Below are positions 8,555 to 17,332 of a stretch of 64,000 bases of DNA, piece after piece. This DNA comes from JBBDQZ01 sp040905705 (GTDB lineage: Bacteria > Bacteroidota > Rhodothermia > Balneolales > Natronogracilivirgulaceae), in assembly GCA_040905705.1 (NCBI GenBank), contig JBBDQZ010000029.1, positions 124,001-188,000 on the forward strand, read 5' to 3'. The notes beneath the pieces were generated by a model. The model was not told the DNA's origin and searched no databases. It saw only the letters and a list, made by a program, of their open reading frames with translations. The position numbers were made by a program, and so were the translations under genes. The stretch's first letter is position 1. Each line of letters starts with the position of its first letter.

Positions 8555-9772
8555 TCACTCCCTTCGAAGTGCAACGATCGGATCCAGCCGTGAAGCTTTC
8601 CAGGCGGGATAGAACCCGAAAAAGAGCCCGACTGCAGCCGATACACTGAACGCAGCGATCATGGCTTCCGTTGAAAAAAGGGCAGGCCACCCTGCATAAC
8701 TGGCTATTAATTCGGTGGATAGCAATCCGACGATAATACCACCAAACCCGCCGAGCAGGCAGAGGATTACCGATTCGATCAGAAATTGTGAAAGCACATC
8801 CCGTCCGCGTGCCCCGACCGACAGGCGCAGTCCGATTTCACGGGTACGCTCGGTCACACTGACCAGCATTACATTCATGATTCCGATGCCTCCGACAAAG
8901 AGAGAGATACCGGCAATGGAAGCCAGCAGCCAGGTCATTACCCGGGATGTCTCAGTAGCGGCCTCCGTTACTTCTTCCTGGGTCTGTATTGTGAAATCAT
9001 TCTCCTGATGTGGAGCCAGGCGGTGGCGTTCACGTAACAGATCCGTGATTTTTTCATGGGCCATATCCATCATGCTTTGGTCATAGACCTGAACATTAAT
9101 CACCATTGCATGGAAGCGTCTGGATATGCGCTGGAACGCCGTGGTGTATGGGACGAGAACTATATCGTCCTGCACCGATCCCATCAGTGACATGCCTTTG
9201 ATTGACAGCACTCCTATGACTTGAAGCGGAAGGCCACGAACCCGGATGGTTTCTCCTATCGGATCGGAACCTTCAAACAGCTCATCAACGATGGTCTGAC
9301 CCACTACACATACCAGCGCCGCCTGGTTCAGGTCATCCTCATTATACATCCGCCCGCTTTCGATGGGCCATTGACGTATTTGCAGGTAATCGGAGGATTG
9401 TCCGTAAATCCGGGTATGCCAGTTCCGGTTTCCGTATGAAACCACCCGTTGGGAACGAACTTCAGGACTGGCTGCGATGACTTCCGGAATTTCATCCCGG
9501 ATGGCTATTGCATCTTCGATTGTAAGCGTGTTGGCACTTCCGTCACCGATGCTGACTCCTCCAAGCTGTCGTGATCCGGGAAAAATAAGTATGACATTTT
9601 GTCCGAGCCGATTGACCTGTTCTTCTACTTCGGCACGAGCGCCCTGGCCCAATGCTACCATGGTAATGACGGCTCCAATACCGATGATAATTCCCAGGGC
9701 GGTAAGAATCGTTCGCATAGTATTGCGCCGCAGAGCACGCAGGGCTACAATGGGGACGGCAGACCATTTCAT
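8555..9772 (-). CDS. MacB/FtsX-type ABC transporter permease
   Basis: 405 residues: an N-terminal transmembrane helix (about 20-42), a periplasmic MacB_PCD domain, and three C-terminal helices with the FtsX-family block SVTERTREIGLRLSVGA. Length and motifs are those of an intact permease. In this family the permease pairs with a separate ATPase and a MacA-type periplasmic adaptor for efflux or envelope mechanotransmission. Here both upstream partners are damaged, so the complex probably cannot work unless an ATPase encoded elsewhere substitutes. It starts 31 nt after the ATPase stop in the same operon. Confidence 0.88.
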   Translation of the reverse strand: MKWSAVPIVALRALRRNTMRTILTALGIIIGIGAVITMVALGQGARAEVEEQVNRLGQNVILIFPGSRQLGGVSIGDGSANTLTIEDAIAIRDEIPEVIAASPEVRSQRVVSYGNRNWHTRIYGQSSDYLQIRQWPIESGRMYNEDDLNQAALVCVVGQTIVDELFEGSDPIGETIRVRGLPLQVIGVLSIKGMSLMGSVQDDIVLVPYTTAFQRISRRFHAMVINVQVYDQSMMDMAHEKITDLLRERHRLAPHQENDFTIQTQEEVTEAATETSRVMTWLLASIAGISLFVGGIGIMNVMLVSVTERTREIGLRLSVGARGRDVLSQFLIESVILCLLGGFGGIIVGLLSTELIASYAGWPALFSTEAMIAAFSVSAAVGLFFGFYPAWKASRLDPIVALRRE

Positions 9773-9803
9773 ATCAGTGGTGGTTTGGTTTCAGAGTATG
9801 GTT

Positions 9804-10400
9804 TCATGCTGTATTTTCCTGCCGGGGCTGTATTTCTTCCGGGGTGAAGTCGTTTTCATCGTTGAGGTCCTGCCAGTTGGCAAGGGCCTCGGCGGCGCAA
9901 TGAGGCTCGGTACGTCGATCATTTCGAACAAGCCCGTCCCGAAGTACGATAGTCCTACCAGCGAATTGAGCAATGTCGGGTTCGTGCGTCACCATCAGGA
10001 TGGTCAGTCCGTCCCGGTTGAGTCGCTGGAAGATATCCATAATCTCCAGGCCTGTACGGCTGTCCAGGTTTCCGGTAGGTTCATCGGCCAGCAGGATAGA
10101 TGGTTTGGTGACCAGTGCCCGGGCGATAGCGACACGCTGCTGTTGTCCGCCAGAAAGTTCCGAAGGAGTATGGCTGGCGCGATCGGTAAGCCCCACAATG
10201 TCAAGCGCTTCCATGGAACGGTTGTAGATCTCTTTCCAGTCCGGTTTGCTTTCCGAGTAGAGCAGAGGAAGTTCGACATTTTCCAGGGCGGATGTACGGG
10301 GAAGCAAATGGAAGTTCTGGAATACAAAGCCGAGGGTCTGATTCCTCAGTTTAGCAAGCTGGTTGCGTGTCATTTTCCCGACATCCCTTCCGTCAAGCAT
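9804..10400 (-). pseudogene. ABC transporter ATPase lacking the Walker A end
   Basis: The reading frame has Q-loop (GFVFQNFHLLPR), signature LSGGQQQRVAIARAL, Walker B ILLADEPTGNLD and switch histidine VTHE of a MacB/YbbA-type ATPase. It begins at SGKYMLDGRDV, a point normally about 60-75 residues into the protein. The N-terminal strand and the Walker A loop (GxxGSGKST) are absent, and the DNA upstream is already macA sequence in another frame. This looks like a deletion that fused the end of macA to the middle of the ATPase. The remaining 198 codons could still be translated from ATG 10400, but the product should not bind ATP normally. Confidence 0.8.
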
Positions 10401-10990
10401 GTATTTCCCACTTGTCCGCTGAACAAACTGCGTCTGCCGGTTTCATTGGTGGTGTTAAGAGAGAGGCCCACAACAAGTGTGTCTCCGGCGGAAAGCCCGC
10501 TGCGGATTTCGGTGTTGACCCCATCGCTCAAACCGGTGCGCACTCTGGCAGCTTTGATTTCGCCATTTCTGAGTACATAGACCTGGCCTTCTCCACGGTC
10601 ATTACCCCCCGTGATGGAGTCCGGCCCGGATGCTGATGCGGATGTTTCGAGGCCCGATTCCGCAGATTCCAGTTCCGCCTGTGCCGAACTGACAGCTGCT
10701 TCAAATGTAGACGGGTCAATGAGTGCGATAATATCGCCTTGTGAAACGTAACTGTTAAAATCGACCCGGATTTCTTCAATAATCCCGGAGACCTGGCTAC
10801 CAACGGTTACCTTGTGAATGGGTTGGAGGGTACCGTGAGCGACTATGCGTTGCGATACATCCCCTCTATCTGTTTGAATGGTGTGCAGGGGAGGGAGCCC
10901 GGATTCTCCGGAGCTGATCATTCGTGAACCCCACCATGCGAGTGTTCCTATAATGAGAAAAATCAATATACTGTACTTGCCCAATTTCAT
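10370..10990 (-). pseudogene. MacA-like periplasmic adaptor with internal deletion
   Basis: 206 codons. The N-terminal signal anchor (5-22) and one biotinyl-lipoyl half (TVGSQVSGIIEEIRVDF, about 62-78) are normal for MacA. After AQAELESAESGLETS the sequence jumps to VYVLRNGEIKAARVRTGLSDG, the C-terminal membrane-proximal block. Roughly 180 residues (second half of the hairpin, lipoyl partner and beta-barrel) are missing, although the frame is kept. The C-terminus then runs out of frame over the ATPase (NTCLTEGMSGK, stop at 10370). A full family member is about 380-400 residues. Confidence 0.78.
10506..10535 (-). repeat. 30-bp segment of macA repeated at 13.2 kb
   Basis: On the minus strand this encodes TGLSDGVNTEI of the MacA C-terminal block. 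The identical 30 bases occur on the plus strand at 13198-13227. Confidence 0.85.
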
Positions 10991-11203
10991 CTGTTTAAAG
11001 GGTAATGATTTATTATGACAGATAGATCATCCATGGTTCCATCATCGCCTGTGTGCAGAAATGTTTGCGATGTATGTTTCTGTTATTTCTGTAAACGGAT
11101 TCCGTATTTTTTTTACTTTAACTTTCCGGCTGCAATAACTAACCTTAACGCGTCATAAGTCTTGTACGATATACGACACAAATAAATTTATGTTCAAAAA
11201 GTT

Positions 11204-11695
11204 ATGGAGATGAATTTCGGTTCCGACTACAGACGCCATCCTCTGGAGCTTAGAATTCCCCCCGCTATGATTACCGGGTTCTTGGTTCTATTGATGTGGG
11301 GGATTGCCACTTATTTTCCGGTTTTTAATGTAGATATTCCACTGAGGTTGTTTCTGACGGCGTTTTTGATGTTCATGGCCTTGCTGCTTGCTGTTACAAG
11401 CCTGACGTTATTTGTTCGGTATCACACTGCGATCCACCCTCACAAACCGGATAAAACCACCCGGCTGGTCACAGTGGGACCCTATCGGCACTCCAGGAAT
11501 CCGATGTACCTCTCGCTTTCACTGATCCTGATCGGATGGGCTATTTTTCTTACAGACTTGATTGCGCTGATGCTTATGCCGGCCTTTTACGCCTATATTA
11601 CCCGTTTTCAGATTATCCCTGAGGAGCGGGAGTTGAACAGCAGGTTTGGTGAGGAGTATCAACAGTATGCCGAAAAAACCCCACGATGGCTTTGA
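11204..11695 (+). CDS. PEMT/ICMT-type integral membrane methyltransferase
   Basis: 163 residues with four to five hydrophobic helices. The C-terminal family signature GPYRHSRNPMYLSL (about 93-106) is followed by an EERELNSRFGEEYQQY block (about 141-156). These are the SAM-binding and catalytic elements of isoprenylcysteine carboxyl methyltransferase and phospholipid methyltransferase relatives. The bacterial substrates of such short proteins are mostly unknown. The ATG at 11204 is followed by another two codons later (11210); nothing in the upstream sequence decides clearly. It is divergent from the macA remnant and 42 bp before the transporter gene, probably in one transcript with it. Confidence 0.82.
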   Translation: MEMNFGSDYRRHPLELRIPPAMITGFLVLLMWGIATYFPVFNVDIPLRLFLTAFLMFMALLLAVTSLTLFVRYHTAIHPHKPDKTTRLVTVGPYRHSRNPMYLSLSLILIGWAIFLTDLIALMLMPAFYAYITRFQIIPEERELNSRFGEEYQQYAEKTPRWL

Positions 11696-11737
11696 GCGTG
11701 AATATGCCGGACAGGACAATATAAATCTTACAATCTT

Positions 11738-12634
11738 ATGCCTTATCTGCTTTTTGTGACTCTATTATGGGCTTTTTCGTTCAGCTTGATCGACGAGTAC
11801 CTGGCCGGCCAGGTTGATAATGATTTTGCGGTTCTGTCCAGAGTGTTATTTGCCGGACTCGTTTTTCTGCCGATCACAAAATGGAAATCGGTGCGAAAGG
11901 AATTAATGCTTGGAACGATCACCGTGGGGGCGCTGCAATTCGGGGTGACCTATGTCTGCCTATACAGATCTTTTCAGTTCCTGACCGCTCCGGAGGTGAT
12001 GCTTTTCACAATTTTGACGCCTGTATTTGTCACCTTGTTTGATGATGCATTGAACCGTAGATTCTCACCGGTTGCACTGATTGCTGCTATATTGGCCGTT
12101 ATCGGTGCCGGGTTGATTCGGTATGATGGCGTTACCGATGATTACATACTCGGTTTTTTGCTGTTGCAAATCGCCAATGCTTCATTTGCCGCCGGTCAGG
12201 TCGGGTACAAACATCTTGTCCGGAGATATCCCACCGAGGTGCCTCTGGTGCGTTGTTTCGGATTTTTCTATATCGGCGCCCTGGCTGTTGCATTGCCCGC
12301 TTTTTTGATGTTCGGGGATACGTCCATGATGCCACAAACGGAGGTTCAGTGGGGAGTGCTTTTGTGGCTGGGGTTCGGAGCCTCAGCGGTCGGCCTGTTC
12401 CTCTGGAATCGCGGTGCTACCCTGGTGGATGCCGGGACACTGGCGGTAATGAACAACGCGTTGATTCCGGCCGGGTTACTGGTGAATCTGCTGATCTGGA
12501 ATCGGGATGCGGATCTGGGCAGGCTTGCCCTCGGGGCAACGGTCATGGTGCTGGCCCTCTGGGTAAACAACCGGTTTTCCTCGTACCGGTTTTCAATCAA
12601 ACCGGAGTCCCTTTTCAGCAAGCCCAATGTGTAA
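11738..12634 (+). CDS. EamA/DMT-family transporter
   Basis: 298 residues forming ten predicted transmembrane helices in two EamA repeats (about 5-130 and 140-285). The start is WAFSFSLIDEYLAG and the second repeat has the ASAVGLFLWNRG element common in the carboxylate/amino-acid/amine exporter branch. It is likely an inner-membrane exporter of small metabolites; the substrate cannot be read from sequence. Confidence 0.85.
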   Translation: MPYLLFVTLLWAFSFSLIDEYLAGQVDNDFAVLSRVLFAGLVFLPITKWKSVRKELMLGTITVGALQFGVTYVCLYRSFQFLTAPEVMLFTILTPVFVTLFDDALNRRFSPVALIAAILAVIGAGLIRYDGVTDDYILGFLLLQIANASFAAGQVGYKHLVRRYPTEVPLVRCFGFFYIGALAVALPAFLMFGDTSMMPQTEVQWGVLLWLGFGASAVGLFLWNRGATLVDAGTLAVMNNALIPAGLLVNLLIWNRDADLGRLALGATVMVLALWVNNRFSSYRFSIKPESLFSKPNV

Positions 12635-12729
12635 CCGGTCCAAGATTAATTTGTAAATAGCTAAAATTTCATTTACTTATTGGATAGTTGGTCGGTATGG
12701 AATATTTGAAATAAGTGACAGGACACACC

Positions 12730-13170
12730 ATGAAGGTACAACAGATTTTGTTGAAGAAAGGCAATCAAGTGATCAGTGTCAATGAAGAGACTACGGTCTA
12801 CGAGGCCATTGCCTTGATGGCAGATCACAATATAGGTGCGTTGATTGTGATGGATAATGAGCATATGTCGGGAATTGTGTCGGAAAGGGATTATCGAAAT
12901 AAAGTGATTTTGAAAGGCCGCCGGTCAAAAGATACCCCTGTTAAAGATATTATGACACAAAATGTGTTTTGTGTCGGTTTAGACTATGATCTTAATGAAT
13001 GTATGAAAATCATATCTGATAAAAAGATCCGGCATCTTCCTGTTCTTGATGCCAGGGGTCAATTGGCCGGCATCATATCCATCGGTGATATTGTAAGATC
13101 GATCATGGATGAGCAGAAATCGGAAATTCAGAATCTCCGGAATTATATCAGTTCGGGGTACCCCGCCTGA
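12730..13170 (+). CDS. Tandem CBS-domain protein
   Basis: Two CBS domains fill the protein (about 10-60 and 75-125 from this start). Each has the G(I/L)(I/V)S.(R/G)D motif (GIVSERDY and GIISIGDI), forming a Bateman module that usually binds adenosyl ligands. The frame is open five codons further upstream to a GTG at 12715. I prefer ATG 12730 because AGGAC lies 8 nt before it. No effector domain is fused, so it probably acts in trans. The macA-derived repeat starts within about 15-30 bp of its stop. Confidence 0.85.
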   Translation: MKVQQILLKKGNQVISVNEETTVYEAIALMADHNIGALIVMDNEHMSGIVSERDYRNKVILKGRRSKDTPVKDIMTQNVFCVGLDYDLNECMKIISDKKIRHLPVLDARGQLAGIISIGDIVRSIMDEQKSEIQNLRNYISSGYPA

Positions 13171-13197
13171 AGCCGTTGCGGTTACCGAAATCCGCAG

Positions 13198-13227
13198 CGG
13201 TTTGAGCGATGGGGTCAACACCGAAAT
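13198..13227 (+). repeat. Inverted copy of a macA fragment
   Basis: Thirty bases are identical to the complement of 10506-10535. The 17 bases from 13184 to 13200 also match the macA sequence that lies just beyond the repeat in the original. The fragment therefore looks like two overlapping macA pieces joined head to tail (VTEIRSGLSDGVNTEIHS if translated). It lies between the CBS gene and the GT4 gene and has no start codon or ribosome-binding site of its own. Confidence 0.8.
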
Positions 13228-13311
13228 TCACAGCGTCCATGCGCCCCTAATATTAGAATTGTTTAAAAGTAGGAACTGCTATAACTTCAGGTACTTTTTA
13301 CGAAAAGCACT

Positions 13312-14499
13312 ATGAAGATTATAGATATCGCGGAATTTTATACAGATCAGGGAGGCGGGGTTAAAACCTATATCAACCAGAAGCTGCAGGCTGGACACAG
13401 AGCAGGTCACGAAATAGTCATTATCGCCCCGGGTGCCGAAGCGAAAGAGGAAGAACGTTTCGGGGGGCGCATTATCTGGGTGCCGGGCCCGGCACTGCCT
13501 GTGGATCGGAGATATCATATTTTGTGGCGTGAAAAGTGGGTGCATAAAATTTTGGATCGTGAGAAGCCTGATGTTGTTGAGGGGTCTTCTCCCTGGACAG
13601 GTGGATGGTTCGCCGCACGCTGGAAAGGGGATGCCGTTAAAACATTCATTTTTCATCAGGATCCCGTAGCCGTCTATCCTCATACGATTTTGGGAAAACT
13701 TATGAATTACTCCCTCGTGGATCGTATGTTTAATTTTTACTGGTACTATTTACGGCGTTTGAGCAGAAGATTCGATGCAACGATCGTCAGCGGTGAGTGG
13801 TTGGCCGATCGTTTAAAAAACTTTCAGATTAAGAATCCGGTGGCTATACCTTTTGGTATCGATAAAACGCACTCTTCCCCGGGCCGAAGGAATCCGGATA
13901 TACGAAAGCAGCTTCTGGCCGAGCTTGACCTGCCTGAGGAGGCTACGCTTTTGATAGGTATCAGCAGGTATCATCCGGAAAAGAGGTTGGGAACAGTTTT
14001 TGAAGGTTTCCGGATGGCTTCTCAACATAAACCAATGGGGCTTGTCATATTTGGAGACGGTCCGTTCCGCTGGATGGTCAAACGACAGGCCAGTGGTATC
14101 CCGCACCTGAAGCTGATGGGTTTTACTTCCAACCGGGAAAAACTGGCAGATTATCTATCCAGTGCCGATTATTTTATTCACGGTTCCGCAGCCGAGACTT
14201 ATGGACTGGTTGTAGCCGAAGCCATATGCAGCGGCCTGCCGGTGATTGTCCCCGATTATGGGGGTGCCGGTGAACTTGCCGGAAAAAACTACTCTGAAAC
14301 CTATCAACCCGGTGATGCCAAAGCTCTCTCAAGAGCTATTTTACGGATGCTGAACCGTGACCGCAACCAACTGGTTTCCGAATGTATCCATGCGGCGCGG
14401 CATACCATTGGCACCATGGATGACCACTTTGACACGCTCTTTGATCATTACCGTAACATGCTTGAAATTTCTGCGCGTAACGGATCTGATATTAAATAG
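13312..14499 (+). CDS. GT4-family glycosyltransferase
   Basis: 395 residues in the GT-B fold. The N-terminus has the GGGVKTYI acceptor loop, the C-terminal half has the nucleotide-sugar site GISRYHPEKRL and FGDGPF, and the EX7E motif is E295-TYGLVVA-E303. It transfers a hexose from an activated donor to a lipid or glycan. The best relatives by eye are mannosyl- and glucosyltransferases acting on diacylglycerol or sugars, but donor and acceptor are not known. It stands alone with no polysaccharide cluster around it. Confidence 0.85.
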   Translation: MKIIDIAEFYTDQGGGVKTYINQKLQAGHRAGHEIVIIAPGAEAKEEERFGGRIIWVPGPALPVDRRYHILWREKWVHKILDREKPDVVEGSSPWTGGWFAARWKGDAVKTFIFHQDPVAVYPHTILGKLMNYSLVDRMFNFYWYYLRRLSRRFDATIVSGEWLADRLKNFQIKNPVAIPFGIDKTHSSPGRRNPDIRKQLLAELDLPEEATLLIGISRYHPEKRLGTVFEGFRMASQHKPMGLVIFGDGPFRWMVKRQASGIPHLKLMGFTSNREKLADYLSSADYFIHGSAAETYGLVVAEAICSGLPVIVPDYGGAGELAGKNYSETYQPGDAKALSRAILRMLNRDRNQLVSECIHAARHTIGTMDDHFDTLFDHYRNMLEISARNGSDIK

Positions 14500-14571
14500 T
14501 TACGGAAAATTTTAAGGGCAATTATCGTAGAAAGAAACCGGAAAAAAGGGCGATTCAAAAATCTTATCAGA

Positions 14572-14587
14572 TATAATCAGATATAAT
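14572..14587 (+). promoter_or_regulatory. Tandem TATAAT-like boxes before the GbsR operon
   Basis: A 10-bp direct repeat (ATATAATCAG / ATATAATAAG) gives two TATAAT hexamers ten bases apart, immediately upstream of the palindrome at 14596. They are plausible -10 elements; a matching -35/-33 is not obvious. Confidence 0.4.
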
Positions 14588-14595
14588 AAGTATTA

Positions 14596-14619
14596 TTTGT
14601 TCAATATTAATTGAACAAA
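14596..14619. promoter_or_regulatory. Perfect palindromic operator candidate for GbsR
   Basis: Arms TTTGTTCAAT and ATTGAACAAA are exact reverse complements around ATTA (24 bp). The element lies 9 bp after the second TATAAT and 165 bp before the GbsR start, where a dimeric repressor would block transcription. I saw no second copy of the full palindrome in the window. Confidence 0.65.
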
Positions 14620-14644
14620 ATGAATCGTTTTAATACATTGTTAT

Positions 14645-14702
14645 CAGCCGACAGCCGACAGCCGACAGCCGACAGCCGACAGCCGACAGCCGACAGCCGA
14701 CA
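14645..14702. repeat. Heptanucleotide tandem repeat (CAGCCGA)x8
   Basis: Eight exact copies of CAGCCGA plus two bases of a ninth, with no interruption. It lies between the palindrome and the GbsR start, in the presumed untranslated leader. Copy-number change by slippage would alter leader length in steps of 7 nt. The complementary strand could pair with itself only weakly. Confidence 0.95.
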
Positions 14703-14784
14703 TGCGCTCAATTCCAATCGATTCAGATAAAAAATCGTAGCGGCCAGGCCAAACCCGCAAGCGGGTACAAGCACAGAGAAGGAG

Positions 14785-15282
14785 ATGAACACAGGTATAT
14801 TGAATATTGAGAAGCAGAAATATATTGAGGAAGTTGGCCTGACTTTCGAGCAGTTTGGGATGACTCGAATGGCCGGCAGGGTATTGGGGTACCTGATGAT
14901 TTGTGATCAGGATGCCGCCTCTTTTAATACAATATGTGAAGCTATTCAAGCCAGCAAGGGGAGTGCAAGCGGATCTCTGAAACAGCTGTTACAGATTGGC
15001 TTTATAAAGGCTGTCAGTTTACCGGGCGATCGTAAAACCTATTATCAGATCAATAAAATGCCATGGACAGATTTTTTAACGTCGAAACTGGATTTGTATG
15101 ACCTGTTTGCGGAGAACCTTGAAAAAGGTCGTTCCCTTAAAACCAGGGAAGATGAGGTTTCAGAATGGCTGCTGGAAGCGTCGGTATTTTACAGGTGGAT
15201 AGGCGGGAAAGTACATGACATTATAGATGAATGGGAAAGAGAAAAGAAGCAGATCATGCGTGATGAGTTAACAAAAACGTAG
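14785..15282 (+). CDS. GbsR/MarR-family transcriptional regulator
   Basis: 165 residues of the GbsR type: a winged helix-turn-helix at about 30-90 (FNTICEAIQASKGSASGSLKQL as the recognition region) and a helical C-terminal dimerisation part. The first gene of a run of six plus-strand genes, it probably represses them through the palindrome upstream. AAGGAG abuts the ATG with no spacer, which is unusual. A TTG five codons in (14800) would have a 15-nt spacer, so neither start is ideal; ATG is kept. Confidence 0.85.
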   Translation: MNTGILNIEKQKYIEEVGLTFEQFGMTRMAGRVLGYLMICDQDAASFNTICEAIQASKGSASGSLKQLLQIGFIKAVSLPGDRKTYYQINKMPWTDFLTSKLDLYDLFAENLEKGRSLKTREDEVSEWLLEASVFYRWIGGKVHDIIDEWEREKKQIMRDELTKT

Positions 15283-15307
15283 TAGATCCATCGTTAAAAA
15301 CAGGCTC

Positions 15308-16063
15308 ATGAATTTACTGAATAATGTATTGTGCGGATTCATTGTGGTTACGATTAATGTATCGGCGGGGTATAGCCAGGATGCTACAGTAATCATCCAA
15401 CGTATGGAGGATGTGATGCGTGGTGAATCAAGCTATTCGGAAATGACAATGAAAATCGAACGTCCACGCTATGAACGGGAAGTATCCATGCGGACATGGG
15501 CCAATGGCGAAGATTTTTCATTGATACTGGTTACTGCACCGAGTCGTGACCAAGGCACTACATTTCTCAAGCGCCACAACGAAATATGGAATTATGTTCC
15601 GTCGATTGACCGCATAATTAAAATGCCGCCGTCCATGATGTCGGAATCCTGGATGGGATCGGATTTTACCAATGACGACCTGGTGCGGGAGAGCTCGACG
15701 ACGGAAGACTACGAACACAGTGTACTGCGTTCCGAAATGTATGAGGGGTATGATTGTTATGTTTTGGAACTTGTTCCGAAACCCGATACACCGATTGTCT
15801 GGGGAAAGGTATTGATATGGGTCAGTAAGGATGGATATATGCAGTTGCGTGTCGAAAATTATGATCAACGTGGTGAGCTTGCCAATACCATGGAGCTAGA
15901 TCAACTGGTGGAATTTGATGGGCGCACTATCCCGGCCCGTATGACTCTTACACCGGCCGGCCGGCCGAATCAGCGGACTATATTAACCTTCCAGGATATG
16001 GAGTTTGATATTGATATCGACGAATCGTTTTTCACCCAACAAAACATGCGCCGTGTGCGGTGA
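15308..16063 (+). CDS. LolA-like outer-membrane lipoprotein-sorting protein
   Basis: 251 residues with an N-terminal signal peptide (about 1-23, cut near YSQD). The beta-rich body carries the landmarks of the outer membrane lipoprotein-sorting family: a TWANGEDFSLILVTAPSRDQG block, LWNYVPS-like NYVPSIDRIIKMPPSMM, and WMGSDFTNDDLVRES. Family members are periplasmic hydrophobic-cargo carriers related to LolA. Next to LolC/D/E-like genes it is the likely shuttle between inner membrane and envelope. It starts 25 nt after the regulator stop. Confidence 0.82.
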   Translation: MNLLNNVLCGFIVVTINVSAGYSQDATVIIQRMEDVMRGESSYSEMTMKIERPRYEREVSMRTWANGEDFSLILVTAPSRDQGTTFLKRHNEIWNYVPSIDRIIKMPPSMMSESWMGSDFTNDDLVRESSTTEDYEHSVLRSEMYEGYDCYVLELVPKPDTPIVWGKVLIWVSKDGYMQLRVENYDQRGELANTMELDQLVEFDGRTIPARMTLTPAGRPNQRTILTFQDMEFDIDIDESFFTQQNMRRVR

Positions 16064-16104
16064 GGTGATCTCATGCTTATCTTTTTACCTGTAGGGGTAC
16101 GGTC

Positions 16105-17331
16105 ATGTCGATATATCTGAAACTTGCCTGGCGAAATATCTGGCGAAATAAAAGGCGGACACTGATCACTGTGTCATCGATTATGTTTGCCGTGGTGTTT
16201 GCCCTGTTTCTGGAATCAATCGAGCGGGGGGCACATGACCTGATGGTTGAAAATATGACCCGTTTTCATACCGGTTTTATACGTGTGCAGGACTTTCGAT
16301 ACGAAGATGAACCCTCACTGGACAACGCTTTTCGTTATGCGCATTCATTCAGTGAAGCGATCCGTGTTAATGATGATCAAATTGATTTTAGCATCCCGCG
16401 AATTGAAACATTCATGTTGGCTGCCGGTGCAGAGCAGACACGGGGGGCTATGGTGCTCGGAACCGATCTTGAGGGCGAGCATAAGCTTAACAACCTGAAA
16501 GACCGGCTTACCGAAGGACGCTTTTTTGAATCCGGAGACGGGACGGCTGTAATGGGTGAAGGTCTCGCCGGAAGGCTGGATCTTGCCGTTGGCGATACCG
16601 TGATCCTGCTTGGCCAGGGTAGATTCGGTATGACGGCAGCAGGGATGTTCGAGGTGGCCGGATTGATCAAACACCCGATGAGAGATATGAATAACCAATT
16701 GGTTTATATCTCGCTTCCCGATGCCCAATGGCTTTTGTCGGCCGAAAATCACATCACCTCCTTGCTGGTCACACCAACTCATGTGAGTTATACAGACGCC
16801 GTAGCTGAGGAAATACGTTCAGGTCTGGATAATGATGAATTGCGGATACTTACCTGGCCGGAAATGATGCCCGAGCTCCTTGAAGCACTGAAATTTGATC
16901 GTGCCGGTTCCCGCGTGATGATGGGTATTTTATATGTGGTCATCGGGTTCGGGATCTTTGGTACTATTCTCACTATGACTATGGAAAGGCTCCGGGAGTT
17001 TGGGATACTGCTTTCTGTCGGCATGCACCGCCTGAAACTGGCACTGGTTGTATTTATTGAAACCATTATCATCAGTTTTCTCGGCGTTATTTCGGGTACT
17101 GTACTGGGATTTTTCGTCGTCCTGTACTTTTACTTCAACCCGATTGTGCTGGGAGAAGAGATGGAAAATATGCTTCAGGAATGGGGAATGGAAGCTATTA
17201 TGCCTGCGGCACTGGCACCGGATATCTTTTTGTGGCAGGGATTGGTCATTTTAATCATGACGACTGTCATCTGCTTCTACCCCACAATCAAAATCTTCAC
17301 TCTCAACATTCTGGATTCAGCAAGAACCTGA
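16105..17331 (+). CDS. LolC/E-like ABC transporter permease 1
   Basis: 408 residues: an N-terminal helix (about 20-40) after a WRNIWRNKRRT cytoplasmic start, a large periplasmic MacB_PCD-type domain (about 45-245), and three C-terminal FtsX helices with a TMTMERLREFGILLSVGM coupling segment. This is a type VII ABC (lipoprotein-releasing/MacB superfamily) topology. Its stop is separated by a single base from the next permease, so the two are translationally linked and probably form a heterodimer. Confidence 0.87.
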   Translation: MSIYLKLAWRNIWRNKRRTLITVSSIMFAVVFALFLESIERGAHDLMVENMTRFHTGFIRVQDFRYEDEPSLDNAFRYAHSFSEAIRVNDDQIDFSIPRIETFMLAAGAEQTRGAMVLGTDLEGEHKLNNLKDRLTEGRFFESGDGTAVMGEGLAGRLDLAVGDTVILLGQGRFGMTAAGMFEVAGLIKHPMRDMNNQLVYISLPDAQWLLSAENHITSLLVTPTHVSYTDAVAEEIRSGLDNDELRILTWPEMMPELLEALKFDRAGSRVMMGILYVVIGFGIFGTILTMTMERLREFGILLSVGMHRLKLALVVFIETIIISFLGVISGTVLGFFVVLYFYFNPIVLGEEMENMLQEWGMEAIMPAALAPDIFLWQGLVILIMTTVICFYPTIKIFTLNILDSART

Positions 17332-17332
17332 T

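Noticed and set aside
8337..8690. A 117-codon minus-strand frame next to the esterase remnant
   Set aside because: It overlaps the permease end and the tesA remnant in a different frame and has no similarity; the real remnant frame shows TesA blocks.
9477..10580. A 367-codon open frame on the plus strand opposite the macA/ATPase/permease genes
   Set aside because: It is the antisense of genes with clear family motifs, and its translation has no domain or signal that I recognise.
14645..14702. Possible CRISPR array
   Set aside because: The repeats are 7 bp and directly adjacent, without spacers; it is a simple tandem repeat.
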